Below are positions 51,970 through 60,792 of a stretch of 64,000 bases of DNA, piece after piece. The translations under genes and the position numbers were made by a program. Source of the stretch: Halobacillus halophilus DSM 2266 (lineage in GTDB: Bacteria > Bacillota > Bacilli > Bacillales > Halobacillaceae). The first letter of the stretch is position 1. Every line of letters begins with the position of its first letter. The notes beneath the pieces were generated by a model that was not told the DNA's origin, did no database searches, and was given only the letters and a program-made list of their open reading frames with translations. The stretch lies in contig NC_017668.1 in NCBI RefSeq assembly GCF_000284515.1, positions 2,170,001 through 2,234,000 on the forward strand, given 5' to 3'.

Positions 51970-52479
51970 TTAAACCCTCTCTTCTAAAGCCTTTTCTTCT
52001 GCTGGAATGCGTACCATGAGCACAAGCAAATGCAGAAATGGGAAAACAATTGCCGTTATATAGGCTTGGAAAAGCAGTGGAATAAATAGTAATTCAAAAA
52101 ACACAATCACGTAATTGGGATGAGGAATATACCTATATGGACCTTTTTTGATAGGCTTTTCATCAGGCAAGATTAGAATTCGTGTATTCCATCTTCTCCC
52201 TAAGCTTGAAATACACCATATCCTTAAGACCTGAAGAAGGATAAACATGCTTAGAGAAAGATAAAAAAAACGACTGTAATGGTACGAAGGGAAAGCAAAC
52301 TCTGAAAAAAGGGAAACAAAGAATAAACTATGGAGCACAATAAACAAAATATAATGATTTTCTCCTGATTCTATGGCCCCTCTGTTCAACATCCATTTTC
52401 GATTTGATCTGGCAAGAGCTAATTCTGCTAACCTTTGAATAACCAAAAAAGAAAACAGAATCCATAAAAATCCTTCCAT
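51970..52479 (-). CDS. bpsB: Alkylpyrone O-methyltransferase BpsB (YpbQ, ICMT family)
   Basis: This 169-residue membrane enzyme of the isoprenylcysteine carboxyl methyltransferase family has about five helices and the SAM-binding region KKGPYRYIPHPNYVIVFFELLFIPLLF, preceded by LGRRWNTRILILPDEKPI. In B. subtilis the homologue methylates alkylpyrones made by the neighbouring type III synthase. Its ATG 52479 shares an A with the bpsA stop (TAATG), and GGAG lies 8 nt upstream. An in-frame GTG at 52488 is less likely. Confidence 0.9.
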   Translation of the reverse strand: MEGFLWILFSFLVIQRLAELALARSNRKWMLNRGAIESGENHYILFIVLHSLFFVSLFSEFAFPSYHYSRFFYLSLSMFILLQVLRIWCISSLGRRWNTRILILPDEKPIKKGPYRYIPHPNYVIVFFELLFIPLLFQAYITAIVFPFLHLLVLMVRIPAEEKALEERV

Positions 52480-53564
52480 TACACCCACTCCAAACTTACG
52501 ATTTCTGAACTAAAACCAGGCCCGAGGGACGTCATACAGGACCTTGTACCTTTTTCAGGTTCACTAGCCATCGCCTCATTTAATACAAAATGAACAGTAG
52601 GAGAGGACATATTTCCGTGATTCCTCAACACATTCTCTGAAAACTTTAACGTATGATCGGATAATTCAAATACTTCCTTGTAACCTTCCAGCACTTTTCT
52701 TCCACCGGGATGAGCAACGATAAATGGCAATTCATTGCTTTCCCAAAGGTTTTCAGCTAAAACTTCCTCCATATGGAGACTCCAAAATGATTTTACTAAT
52801 TTTGGGATGCTTTTATTAAAAATTACTTCAAATCCTGTATCCACTACTCGCCATCCCATTACATCTGTACTGAATGGCTTGAGTCTTGAACTTGAATTCA
52901 ATACCTTAGCCGTGGGCAAGCAAGCCATTTCTCGAAGTTTTGAACGTTCTCCACTCATAAGTACCGCTGATGCACCGTCTCCAAATAAGGCAGTTCCTAC
53001 AAAGTTACTTACTCGCTGATCAGTTAATTGGAAGGTTAAACTGCACAATTCCACACATACTACTAGAACATTTTTTTCTGGATGACCTTGAAGCCATTCA
53101 AACGCTCGGGCCACTCCGCTTGTACCTCCAGCGCATCCTAAACCAAACATTGGCGTCCTTTTCACTGTTTCTCTGAAGTTTAAATCATTAATAAAGTAAG
53201 TATCCAATGTAGGTGTGTTGATTCCAGTAGAAGATACGAAGATAATATGATCTACCATAGAAGGACTCACTTGTTGCTTTAAGAACTGAAGATTAGATAA
53301 GCACGACTCAATAGCACCCTTCGCGTATTTTAACGCCTTTTCGTGAAATAATTCATTTCTCTCCTTTAATCCGTGTGGATGTTCAAACCACTCCATACTT
53401 GCTGAGAACTGTCTTTTATCTATTTGAGCATGTTCGAAGATTGGCAGCAACCGTTTTTTTTCATGAGATTTGAGAGGGAAAAGGTTGTAAATAAGTGATT
53501 GTACTGTGTCTTGAGAATATTCGTACTCAGCTTCTTGCAGTCCAGTTGAAAGTATATACGCCAT
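52479..53564 (-). CDS. bpsA: Type III polyketide synthase BpsA (chalcone synthase-like)
   Basis: This 361-residue thiolase-fold enzyme condenses long-chain acyl-CoA with malonyl-CoA to make triketide and tetraketide alkylpyrones. The catalytic triad is visible as Cys144 (FGLGCAGG), His285 (VAHPGG) and Asn318 (RNHGNMSSPT). FGDGASAVL and the C-terminal LGPGFSSEIVSLEW are conserved. The products are membrane-associated pyrones or resorcinols. AAAGGAGG precedes ATG 53564. It is translationally coupled to the methyltransferase gene. Confidence 0.95.
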   Translation of the reverse strand: MAYILSTGLQEAEYEYSQDTVQSLIYNLFPLKSHEKKRLLPIFEHAQIDKRQFSASMEWFEHPHGLKERNELFHEKALKYAKGAIESCLSNLQFLKQQVSPSMVDHIIFVSSTGINTPTLDTYFINDLNFRETVKRTPMFGLGCAGGTSGVARAFEWLQGHPEKNVLVVCVELCSLTFQLTDQRVSNFVGTALFGDGASAVLMSGERSKLREMACLPTAKVLNSSSRLKPFSTDVMGWRVVDTGFEVIFNKSIPKLVKSFWSLHMEEVLAENLWESNELPFIVAHPGGRKVLEGYKEVFELSDHTLKFSENVLRNHGNMSSPTVHFVLNEAMASEPEKGTRSCMTSLGPGFSSEIVSLEWV

Positions 53565-53655
53565 TTGACAACCTCCTTTTTTTTAATATGCTCCTAATCC
53601 CACTAGATTATGAGCTTAAAGAAAGCTGTCTTTCAGTTTTCAACTTAAAATAAAA

Positions 53656-53688
53656 ACGAGCAATTAACTAAGGTTAATTGCTCGTCTT
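53656..53688 (-). terminator. Terminator of the SDR gene
   Basis: A 13-bp perfect stem ACGAGCAATTAAC/GTTAATTGCTCGT lies 6 bp past the minus-strand stop at 53692, with a T-run after it. Confidence 0.9.
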
Positions 53689-53691
53689 TAC

Positions 53692-54459
53692 TTAAAATCC
53701 ATAAATCGTCATCCCGCCATCTACAAACAGAGTCTGGCCTGTCATATAGTTACCTGCGTCTGAGGCAAGAAATACTGCGGCACCCGACACTTCTTCAAGC
53801 TTTCCTATTCGGTTTAATGGTGTTCTTTCAAGAATGGATTGTACATAATCTTCATCTTGTAGCAACTGCTCCGTTAATGAAGTCGGAAAGTACCACGGAC
53901 CGATTGCATTCACATTAATTTGATACTTTCCCCACTCCAGGGCAAGATTTTTTGTCATTTGAATAAGTGCACTTTTTGTCATAGCATATACGACTCCGGT
54001 TCTTAACGCTGTATGACCGCCTACGGAAGAAATGTTAATAATCTTTCCTTGTCTGTGTTGTTTCATTACCCTTCCCGCATATTGAGATAAGAAAAACGCA
54101 CTTTTCATGTTAGTTGAAACAATCTGGTCCCATTCTTCCTCACTTACGTTTTCAGCTTCTGAGCGTATGTTCATCCCTGCATTATTGACCCAAATATCTA
54201 TAGCTCGATCACCACGGATTTCTTCCACTTCCTCTTTAATCGCATCATATTGCTGGATATCTTTACAAATCGTATAAGCTTGCTGTCCTAGAGATTCAAC
54301 GGTCTCTTTCATTTTTTTTAGCTGCTTTTCATTACGTGCAATTAAGATCACATCGGCTCCTGACTCGGCATAGGCAAGAGCAATTGCTTTTCCAATACCT
54401 TTGGTGCCACCCGTGACGACGGCAAGTTTATGATCTAATCGAAAATCTGGTAAATACAT
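53692..54459 (-). CDS. Short-chain dehydrogenase, gluconate/glucose dehydrogenase-like
   Basis: This 255-residue classical SDR has VTGGTKGIGKAIA (cofactor loop), NNAGMNIRSEAE, ISSVGGHTALRTGVVYAMTKSAL (active-site Ser-Tyr-Lys) and the C-terminal LFVDGGMTIYGF. The GGTKGIG loop and overall pattern resemble gluconate 5-dehydrogenase and related sugar or polyol dehydrogenases. The substrate is inferred only at family level. GGGGAGG precedes ATG 54459. It is monocistronic. Confidence 0.85.
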   Translation of the reverse strand: MYLPDFRLDHKLAVVTGGTKGIGKAIALAYAESGADVILIARNEKQLKKMKETVESLGQQAYTICKDIQQYDAIKEEVEEIRGDRAIDIWVNNAGMNIRSEAENVSEEEWDQIVSTNMKSAFFLSQYAGRVMKQHRQGKIINISSVGGHTALRTGVVYAMTKSALIQMTKNLALEWGKYQINVNAIGPWYFPTSLTEQLLQDEDYVQSILERTPLNRIGKLEEVSGAAVFLASDAGNYMTGQTLFVDGGMTIYGF

Positions 54460-54587
54460 AAATAAGACCTCCCCGAGTAAATAATAAATAAAATTTTCAG
54501 TATATTATAACATTTTTGCAATTTCTTTACATTCATTCCTGCCTCCCCTAGAATAAACGTGATACATAACTCAAAGGGGGATTATAT

Positions 54588-55148
54588 ATGAAGAAATGGT
54601 TACTTATGCTGGGCATTGCAGGTACGCTGGTTATCGCCGGATGTAATAATGACTCTTCTGATGAATCAAACAGTGATTCTGAAAGTCAGACGGAAGACCA
54701 ATCATCAGCTGAAGAAGAAAGCAAAAACGATGAGCAGGCAATGAAGAAAGAAATCATGAGCGTCCAGATGAATATGCAGGACACTTTCCAGCCTTACCAA
54801 TCTAAAATTGCCGCTTATGAAGAAGCCATGGTTGCTGAAGAGCCGGACCCAGAAGCTATTAAATCTGCTGGAGAAGAAGCTCAAACAGCCGCAGCAGAAG
54901 CTGCCGATGCAGCGTCAAATTATTCAATAAAAGCCGACCTGCCTGAAGATGTCATGACTACATATGAAGAAGCGCTTCCTTCTCTTCAATCTTACTATGA
55001 AGAAGTTGCAAGTGCACTAGAATCTAATGTGGAAGAGGCAGATTTATCGCAAGCTGATGAAAAATTCTCGGAGTTTACGGAACAAATAGCTCCTGTTTAT
55101 GAAGATGCTGGATTATTAAAACCTGAATTAAAAAAAGAATTTTCTTAA
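54588..55148 (+). CDS. Acidic lipoprotein of unknown function
   Basis: This 186-residue protein has a lipoprotein signal ending VIAGC (Cys at about residue 19). A strongly acidic Ser/Glu/Asp linker follows, then a helical domain (IMSVQMNMQDTFQPYQSKIAAYEEAM, EEALPSLQSYYEEVASALE) probably forming a coiled bundle. Extreme acidity is usual for exported proteins of halophiles. AAAGGGGGATT precedes ATG 54588. I know no family for it. Confidence 0.7.
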   Translation: MKKWLLMLGIAGTLVIAGCNNDSSDESNSDSESQTEDQSSAEEESKNDEQAMKKEIMSVQMNMQDTFQPYQSKIAAYEEAMVAEEPDPEAIKSAGEEAQTAAAEAADAASNYSIKADLPEDVMTTYEEALPSLQSYYEEVASALESNVEEADLSQADEKFSEFTEQIAPVYEDAGLLKPELKKEFS

Positions 55149-55154
55149 TTAAAC

Positions 55155-55188
55155 AAAACCCAGCTGTCTTTACTGACAGCTGGGTTTT
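55155..55188. terminator. Shared terminator of convergent genes
   Basis: A 14-bp perfect stem AAAACCCAGCTGTC/GACAGCTGGGTTTT works in both directions between the lipoprotein gene and ypwA. Confidence 0.9.
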
Positions 55189-55204
55189 ATAACTCATCAT
55201 AATA

Positions 55205-56698
55205 TTAAAATTGATAAATGTGTTTATATTTATTGGTCAGATAGTCGACTAAATAATCAGGGTTTAACCCTTCCCCAGTCACTTCTTCCAGAAGTTCAAG
55301 AGGTTTTTTCATCTTCCCGTACTGATGTATACGAGAGGTCAGCCATTCTTTAACCTGTTTGAAGTCGCCCTGCTCGATCACACGGTTAATATCAATTTCT
55401 TTACTCATTTGATTTTCTATTTGAGCTGCATACATGTATCCTAATGCATAAGACGGAAAGTAACCAAAATCTCCACCTGCCCAGTGTATATCCTGAAGCA
55501 CGCCTTCAGAGTCCATTTCAGGCTTCACACCCAAATAATCTTCCATTTTTTTATTCCATAACTCCGGTAAGTCCTTCACTTCTATTTCTCCGCCTATTAA
55601 AGCCTTTTCAAGCTCGTATCGAACCATTATATGAAGACAATAGGTTAATTCATCAGCTTCAATCCTTATAAGTGAAGGCTTCACTTCGTTAATTGCCCGG
55701 TAAAATTGATCCAGCGGCAACGATTCGAACTTTTCCGGTGCATTCATTTTAAATAACTCGTAATGGTTCTGCCAAAAGGATTCCCGTCTCGATATAAAGT
55801 TCTCCCAAAACAGAGACTGAGACTCATGAATACCCATGGACGTTCCTGTTGCGAGAGGCGTAAAACTGAGTTTTGGATCAATGTTCTGTTCGTATAGAGC
55901 ATGACCCCCCTCATGAATGGTACCAAATACAGCGGTTCTAAAATCTTTTTCATCGTATTTTGTCGTAACACGAACATCATTGCTATTTAGACCTATGGCA
56001 AAAGGATGAACCGTTTCATCTAAACGGCCGGCTTCAAAATCGTACCCCATCCGCTTAAGTATTTCTTCACTGAATTTTTCCTGCTGAGCTTTAGGAAAGT
56101 GCCCTTCAAGTACGGAAGGGTCTGGCTGGTTAGGAGCTTTTTTAATTTGATCTAACAAATCCGTCAACGCCTTACGCACTCGCGGGAACACTTCTTCTAA
56201 TTTAGATACGGTAATTCCGGGTTCGTAGTTATGAAGGAGAGCATCGTAGCGATGTTCTTTGTAGCCCCAGTACTCCGCAAATCGCTTGTTGAATTCCACC
56301 AGTTCTTCTAAATATGGACGAAAACTTTCAAAATCGTTCATATCTTTTGCTTCTGCCCACATAGATTCCGCTTTGGATTGGAGCGTTACATATTCCCGAT
56401 ATTCTTTTCCAGGAATCTTAGCTGTCTTATTATAGGTTTCTTCTGCTTCTTCCAGCGACTTAACAAGTACTGGATCTTCAACTTGCCCTTTTAATTCATC
56501 GATATAAGATTTCATTTTGTCAGATGTTTGTATTTCGTGTACTTTCTCTGATAGTACTCCTAAAACTTCAGAACGGTTATCCATTCCTTTTTTTGGAGCT
56601 TTTGTGCGCATGTCCCATGCCATTAAACCAATGGCTTCTTCATAGGATGATTGTTCTTTCAGAAGATCAAAAAATTTTTCTTTTACAGTTTGAGTCAC
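55205..56698 (-). CDS. ypwA: M32 metallocarboxypeptidase, YpwA type
   Basis: This protein of about 497 residues is a zinc carboxypeptidase of the Taq family. The HEGGHALYEQ motif near residue 260 carries HExxH. GTSMGIHESQSLFWENFISR supplies the third ligand, and VHPFAIGLNSNDVRVTTKYDE is a typical M32 segment. It trims C-terminal residues from peptides in the cytoplasm. GTG 56698 has GAGGTG 6 nt upstream; an earlier in-frame GTG at 56707 overlaps that site. Confidence 0.92.
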   Translation of the reverse strand: MTQTVKEKFFDLLKEQSSYEEAIGLMAWDMRTKAPKKGMDNRSEVLGVLSEKVHEIQTSDKMKSYIDELKGQVEDPVLVKSLEEAEETYNKTAKIPGKEYREYVTLQSKAESMWAEAKDMNDFESFRPYLEELVEFNKRFAEYWGYKEHRYDALLHNYEPGITVSKLEEVFPRVRKALTDLLDQIKKAPNQPDPSVLEGHFPKAQQEKFSEEILKRMGYDFEAGRLDETVHPFAIGLNSNDVRVTTKYDEKDFRTAVFGTIHEGGHALYEQNIDPKLSFTPLATGTSMGIHESQSLFWENFISRRESFWQNHYELFKMNAPEKFESLPLDQFYRAINEVKPSLIRIEADELTYCLHIMVRYELEKALIGGEIEVKDLPELWNKKMEDYLGVKPEMDSEGVLQDIHWAGGDFGYFPSYALGYMYAAQIENQMSKEIDINRVIEQGDFKQVKEWLTSRIHQYGKMKKPLELLEEVTGEGLNPDYLVDYLTNKYKHIYQF

Positions 56699-56806
56699 TG
56701 CGGTCACCTCACCTTTACCTGAAGTATGTGATTTATTCCGTTTTTAAATAAATCCTACAAATAAAGAAAACTAAGTTCATGGGTGGTTAACTCCACCATT
56801 CTCTAT

Positions 56807-57943
56807 TTAACGTATCTTTTTTCCAAAGTATTGATAGTAATCTGTCTTGATGAATCCGTTGAATAGTTTACGCTTTTTCGTGGCTTCCTTTCCATAAAGT
56901 TTTTCAAATCCTTCATGGGAAGTCAGCACATACACGCTCCAGGAGGGATGATCTCTCATGATAACTCCTAGATCGCGATACATCTCTTCCACCTCAGGGC
57001 GTTCACCCATTCGTTCACCATAGGGAGGGTTAGAGACTAAATAACCATTTTCCTGCTTGGGTTTGAAATCCCGTAACTGCATTTGTTTCCAGGTCACAAG
57101 ATCGCCAAGACCCGCTTCCATAGCATTATTTTTAGCAATATCAATTAAGTCCGGATCTATATCTGAACCTGTTATGTTTAAAGGCTGATCATAATTGGCA
57201 CAGTCTTCCGCCTCTTGAAAAGCTTCATCCCAGGCCTTTTGTGGAATAAACGACCAATCCTCAGAAGCAAATTCCCGGTTAAAACCCGGCGCAATATTCT
57301 GCCCGATTAAGGCAGCTTCAATGGCTATTGTTCCTGACCCGCAGAAAGGATCTACAAAAGGTTCATCCGGATGCCAGTTCGTTACTTGAACGAGTGCAGC
57401 AGCCAGCGTTTCTTTCAAAGGAGCTTCCCCCTGTCCAACTCTATATCCCCGTTTATGAAGGCCGCTCCCTGATGTATCAATAGTCAGTAACGCTTCATCC
57501 TTATGAAGAGCGATTTCCACACGATAAAATGCTCCCGTTTCTTTTAACCAGGAAGCCACGCCGTATTTTTTCTTCAAACGCTCAACTATAGCTTTCTTTA
57601 CGATAGATTGGCAATCTGGTACACTGTACAACTTCGATTTTACGGATTTACCTACTACAGGAAATTCACCATCTTCTGTGATAAAGTTTTCCCACGGTAA
57701 AGCTTTCGTCTTCTCAAATAAGTCATCGAATGTAACAGCTTTAAACTTTCCAACCAGTAATTTCACGCGGTCAGCCGTTCTTAACCAGAGGTTAGCCCTT
57801 GGAATAGCTGATACATCTGCTGTAAATACTACCCGCCCGTTCTCCACTTGAACGTTTTCATACCCAAGTTCTTTTACTTCTTTACTAACTATCGCTTCAA
57901 GGCCCATAGCCGCAGTAGCAATCAAAGTAACCTGTTGATCCAT
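56807..57943 (-). CDS. ypsC: THUMP-domain rRNA methyltransferase, RlmL/YpsC type
   Basis: This 378-residue protein has an N-terminal THUMP RNA-binding region (about 45-155) and a Rossmann methyltransferase domain with VDPFCGSGTIAIEAAL (SAM site) and LVSNPPYGERM (NPPY catalytic motif). By homology it makes N2-methylguanosine in 23S rRNA. The position beside rnpB, gpsB and ypsA is the same as in B. subtilis. GAGATGAGG precedes ATG 57943. Confidence 0.92.
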   Translation of the reverse strand: MDQQVTLIATAAMGLEAIVSKEVKELGYENVQVENGRVVFTADVSAIPRANLWLRTADRVKLLVGKFKAVTFDDLFEKTKALPWENFITEDGEFPVVGKSVKSKLYSVPDCQSIVKKAIVERLKKKYGVASWLKETGAFYRVEIALHKDEALLTIDTSGSGLHKRGYRVGQGEAPLKETLAAALVQVTNWHPDEPFVDPFCGSGTIAIEAALIGQNIAPGFNREFASEDWSFIPQKAWDEAFQEAEDCANYDQPLNITGSDIDPDLIDIAKNNAMEAGLGDLVTWKQMQLRDFKPKQENGYLVSNPPYGERMGERPEVEEMYRDLGVIMRDHPSWSVYVLTSHEGFEKLYGKEATKKRKLFNGFIKTDYYQYFGKKIR

Positions 57944-57973
57944 TTTTCCTCATCTCCCCTACTATGTATTCAT

Positions 57974-58016
57974 AAAAAAACCCTTCTAAAAAGCAAAGAT
58001 GGCTTTTCAGAAGGGT
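57974..58016 (-). terminator. Terminator of rnpB
   Basis: The stem ACCCTTCT/AGAAGGGT with an inner AAAAGC/GCTTTT and a TTTTTTT tail lies about 25 bp past the 3' end of the RNase P RNA. Confidence 0.85.
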
Positions 58017-58039
58017 GTGTGCTGTAGTAATAATTAAAG

Positions 58040-58440
58040 TGACCTTTGAATACTCTGTAAGCCATGTTCTGTTCCATTGTACTGCAAACGGCGGTCAACC
58101 TCGTACTCCGGTGGCAATCATCTATCTGCCGACTATATGCCGGCCTCTCCGTTGGTTCATTTTCCATTAAGAGAGTGCCCCTACCTATATTTGGGTTGCT
58201 CACTCGCGGGGTTTACCTCGTTCCACCCAAAATATTTCTATTTTGGCTTCGTCACTGTGGCACTTTCAAAGTATTCATTCCTTATCTTAACAGACTTAGG
58301 AATTTTCCTTGCCGTTAGCTTTACATAAGCTACCCTGACTTATGGTTTCGTCAGGCACGAACACTACAGTCATCTCAGACTGTGCGAGCATGGACTTTCC
58401 TCTGTATGAAAATCATACAGCGATTACCCGAGTATTCAAA
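58040..58440 (-). ncRNA. rnpB: RNase P RNA, B-type (bacillar)
   Basis: Read on the minus strand, this stretch of about 400 nt has the conserved blocks of bacillar RNase P RNA in order: CGGGTAATCGCTG, GAGGAAAGTCCATGC, AGTGCCACAGTGACGAAG, GTGGAACGAGGTAAACCCC, CAGATAGATGATTGCC and ACAGAACATGGCTTAC. Its ends, GAATACTC and GAGTATTC, pair as helix P1. It is the ribozyme that removes 5' leaders from pre-tRNAs. The ends are estimated within a few bases. Open frames across it are not genes. Confidence 0.97.
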
Positions 58441-58534
58441 ATTACTTTATGCATTAGATTCGTCAGCATCTTAAGAGATGCACTAAAATAGTGTACCAAA
58501 TATTCACCACGCTGTCACGTGGGAATTAGTGGAA

Positions 58535-58843
58535 TCAATCAGCGAATTTATTTCCGAATACGGCTTTTTCCAGATTAGACACTCGTTTTAAAATATCGTA
58601 ATTGACTTGATGATTATTATTGGCGGGTTGTTTTACACGTTGTGTCGATTCTCTGGATGACATACGTTTCAACCGGTCATTTTCCTGCTGTAATCTTTCT
58701 ATCTCCTGCTGCATATGGTCATAATCCTGGATGATTAAATCTAAATATTCATCCACTTCTTCTTGATTATACCCTCTCATGGACGTTTTAAAATCTTTTT
58801 CAAGAATCTCTTTACTTGTTAAGTGGATATTTTCTAAGTTCAT
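58535..58843 (-). CDS. gpsB: Cell division and growth regulator GpsB
   Basis: This 102-residue protein of the DivIVA family has an N-terminal lipid-binding domain ([34 protein letters not shown]), a coiled coil ([17 protein letters not shown]), a variable linker and the C-terminal trimerisation helix [16 protein letters not shown]. It shuttles penicillin-binding proteins between septum and side wall. ATG 58843 with GAGGTG upstream is the start; 58852 would add three residues. It lies directly upstream of rnpB. Confidence 0.95.
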   Translation of the reverse strand: MNLENIHLTSKEILEKDFKTSMRGYNQEEVDEYLDLIIQDYDHMQQEIERLQQENDRLKRMSSRESTQRVKQPANNNHQVNYDILKRVSNLEKAVFGNKFAD

Positions 58844-58921
58844 TATCTTCACCTCTGTTCAGCACATTACGTTTATTTTTTCAAAAGCTGACGGAAATGT
58901 CAATTTTGTATTTAGAAAAAA

Positions 58922-59485
58922 TTATTGGCTCCAGTAATCTGGGTTCGACATTCTCAGTTCTTCCACTATTTCATCCAAATCTAATGGAGTTATGTAGAGA
59001 ATAGGATAAGTATGAGAAGCAGCATAGTTTGAAGCCGCTGTTAAAAAGTAATCCGGGCTCCCCTTTGTCTCTTCATCATACAATACCAGGCATCCATCGG
59101 AATGTTCCACTAAAAACTGGTCTTTAGCACGAAATTGATACGGTCCCTCATACCCTTTATTATATACCGGCTTATAAAAATCCGCCATCATCGTTACCTC
59201 TTCATATACCAGTTGGTAGGCTTCTTTCCATCTTTCCTGCTGATTTTCAAATGGCGGAATTATCCCCAGATTAACCGAGTACTCTTCTTTTAAATCGAGT
59301 ACAACTTCTCCGGTCCAAAGTTCTACCCCCATTTGACCTGAAATCAGAACCCATTCCAGTCCTTCATCTAATAAGGATAGAATCCTTTTCTTAATGGCTT
59401 CTTTTATAAAGCTTACTTTACTATCTTCAGGGTTGAAAATTCCGAGTTCCATCGGTTTGTAGCCTGTAACAACAATCGTTTTCAT
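58922..59485 (-). CDS. ypsA: SLOG-domain protein YpsA
   Basis: This 187-residue Rossmann-like protein has VTGYKPMELGIF, WVLISGQMGVELWTGEV and SDGCLVLYDEE, typical of the YpsA family (SLOG/TIR-associated nucleotide-binding fold). Its B. subtilis homologue influences cell division together with GpsB and FtsZ. GGGAGAC precedes ATG 59485. It lies 78 bp upstream of gpsB on the same strand. Confidence 0.93.
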   Translation of the reverse strand: MKTIVVTGYKPMELGIFNPEDSKVSFIKEAIKKRILSLLDEGLEWVLISGQMGVELWTGEVVLDLKEEYSVNLGIIPPFENQQERWKEAYQLVYEEVTMMADFYKPVYNKGYEGPYQFRAKDQFLVEHSDGCLVLYDEETKGSPDYFLTAASNYAASHTYPILYITPLDLDEIVEELRMSNPDYWSQ

Positions 59486-59542
59486 GCTTTGTCTCCCTTT
59501 TGGTTAATTAGACAAGAAGAGAAGGCTTTCATCTTCCTATAT

Positions 59543-59572
59543 GAAAAAATAAGCCACAGCTAGTGGCTTATT
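59543..59572 (-). terminator. Terminator of the coat-protein gene
   Basis: The stem AATAAGCCAC/GTGGCTTATT lies 4 bp past the minus-strand stop at 59577 and is followed by TTTTTTC. Confidence 0.9.
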
Positions 59573-59576
59573 TTAA

Positions 59577-60137
59577 TTATTCCATTGGGCCCATTTGTCC
59601 TTGCGGCATCATTGGCATTTGTCCTTGACCCATTCCCATTTGACCTTGAGGCATCATTGACATCTGACCCTGGCCCATTCCCATTTGATCCTGAGGCATC
59701 ATCGGCATCTGACCCTGGCCCATTCCCATTTGATCCTGAGGCATCATCCCCATCTGGCCCTGACCCATTCCCATTTGATCCTGAGGCATCATCCCCATCT
59801 GGCCCTGACCCATTCCCATTTGATCCTGAGGCATCATCGGCATCTGGCCCTGACCCATTTGGTTTTGAGACATGTAATCCATCCAGTTATAATCCGGTGA
59901 AGACCCTTGTGGAAAGGCGTAATCCTGAGTTTGGAAAGAATTAGCCTCCGAAGTCATATAAGGGAAATAATGAAAATTATTTAGTAAATGATGGTTTTGA
60001 ACTAATATGTGCGTCGGATGAATATAATCTTGATTTTCTACAAAGAAATTGTCTACTACACATTGCTGTACTGGGCAAACGATCGGACGCCTATTGCAGG
60101 ATTGAGCGCCTTGACCTTGCATTGAATGCTGATGCAT
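59577..60137 (-). CDS. CotD-like spore coat protein with Met/Gln-rich repeats
   Basis: This 186-residue protein has a CotD-like N-terminal part (PIVCPVQQCVVDNFF, then HPTHILVQNHHLLNNFHYFPY, His-rich). Its C-terminal half is a tandem repeat of 15 residues, QMGMGQGQMxMMPQD, with five full copies and partial ones at each end. The DNA repeat unit is 45 bp (about 59600-59850). Spore coats often carry such sticky low-complexity tails. AAGGAGTG precedes ATG 60137. Expression in the mother cell is expected but no sigma site was pinned down. Confidence 0.8.
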   Translation of the reverse strand: MHQHSMQGQGAQSCNRRPIVCPVQQCVVDNFFVENQDYIHPTHILVQNHHLLNNFHYFPYMTSEANSFQTQDYAFPQGSSPDYNWMDYMSQNQMGQGQMPMMPQDQMGMGQGQMGMMPQDQMGMGQGQMGMMPQDQMGMGQGQMPMMPQDQMGMGQGQMSMMPQGQMGMGQGQMPMMPQGQMGPME

Positions 60138-60307
60138 ACAACTTTCACTCCTTATCGTCTATTCCTTATCAGCGTATGTCATGCATCTGCAAGATGTACT
60201 GGGCGAAATTATCATATTACTAAGAACTTCCCCATCGTTCATAAATGAAAAAGGAAGCTTACAAAGTAGTCAAGTACACATTCATATAATTCCTGCTAAA
60301 GAAAAGA

Positions 60308-60335
60308 AAAAAAGGAAGGATCGCATCCCTCCTTC
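60308..60335 (-). terminator. Terminator of cdd
   Basis: The short stem GAAGGA/TCCTTC lies about 20 bp past the cdd stop and is followed by TTTTTTTC on the minus strand. Confidence 0.65.
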
Positions 60336-60340
60336 TCTCT

Positions 60341-60355
60341 ATGTAAAGCGATTAC
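60341..60355. promoter_or_regulatory. Operator-like motif at the 3' end of cdd
   Basis: ATGTAAAGCGATTAC is identical over 15 bp to the motif in the cdd promoter at 60815-60829. It is an imperfect palindrome centred on GCG. Confidence 0.4.
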
Positions 60356-60763
60356 CTAAGAAGATTCCTCCGGCAGATCGGCGGATGAAAAAGAAAATGG
60401 CAGTAATTCATCCATAGACACCGTTTTGCAATCTCCCAAGAGATTAGAAGCATGAATCTTCACGTTGGAATCAAAGAATTCACTCATCACTTGACGGCAT
60501 GAACCACAAGGTGGAACGGGACGCTTTGTATCTGCGACTACAGCCAGCTCCTGAAATTTAACGTGACCCTCTGAAATGGCCTTAAAAATGGCCACTCTCT
60601 CTGCGCAGCACGCCACCGGGTAAGCCGCATTCTCAATATTACATCCGGTGTACAGAGTGCCATCCGCTGTTAGAAGTGCTGCTCCTACAGGAAATTTAGA
60701 ATAGGGAGTATAAGCCTTTTCCCGACTATCTTTAGCATGTTGAATTAACTGTTCCTGATTCAT
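60356..60763 (-). CDS. cdd: Cytidine deaminase
   Basis: This 135-residue enzyme deaminates cytidine and deoxycytidine for pyrimidine salvage. It has YSKFPVGAALLT, the zinc/catalytic motif CAERVAIF and PPCGSCRQ with the other zinc Cys residues. GGGAGG precedes ATG 60763. The promoter is TTTACA (60816-60821)-17 bp-TATAAT (60793-60798), with a palindromic motif covering the -35. It is divergent from the RND transporter gene. Confidence 0.95.
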   Translation of the reverse strand: MNQEQLIQHAKDSREKAYTPYSKFPVGAALLTADGTLYTGCNIENAAYPVACCAERVAIFKAISEGHVKFQELAVVADTKRPVPPCGSCRQVMSEFFDSNVKIHASNLLGDCKTVSMDELLPFSFSSADLPEESS

Positions 60764-60792
60764 ATTATAACCTCCCTTTTATTGGGAAGATA

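Noticed and set aside
57970-58328. Several open frames on both strands over the rnpB region
   Set aside because: The region is accounted for by RNase P RNA with all conserved blocks and its terminator, so the frames are incidental.
59585-59944. Plus-strand repetitive open frames opposite the coat-protein gene
   Set aside because: They are shadows of the 45-bp tandem repeat, which keeps all frames open. The minus-strand frame has the CotD-like start and a ribosome-binding site.
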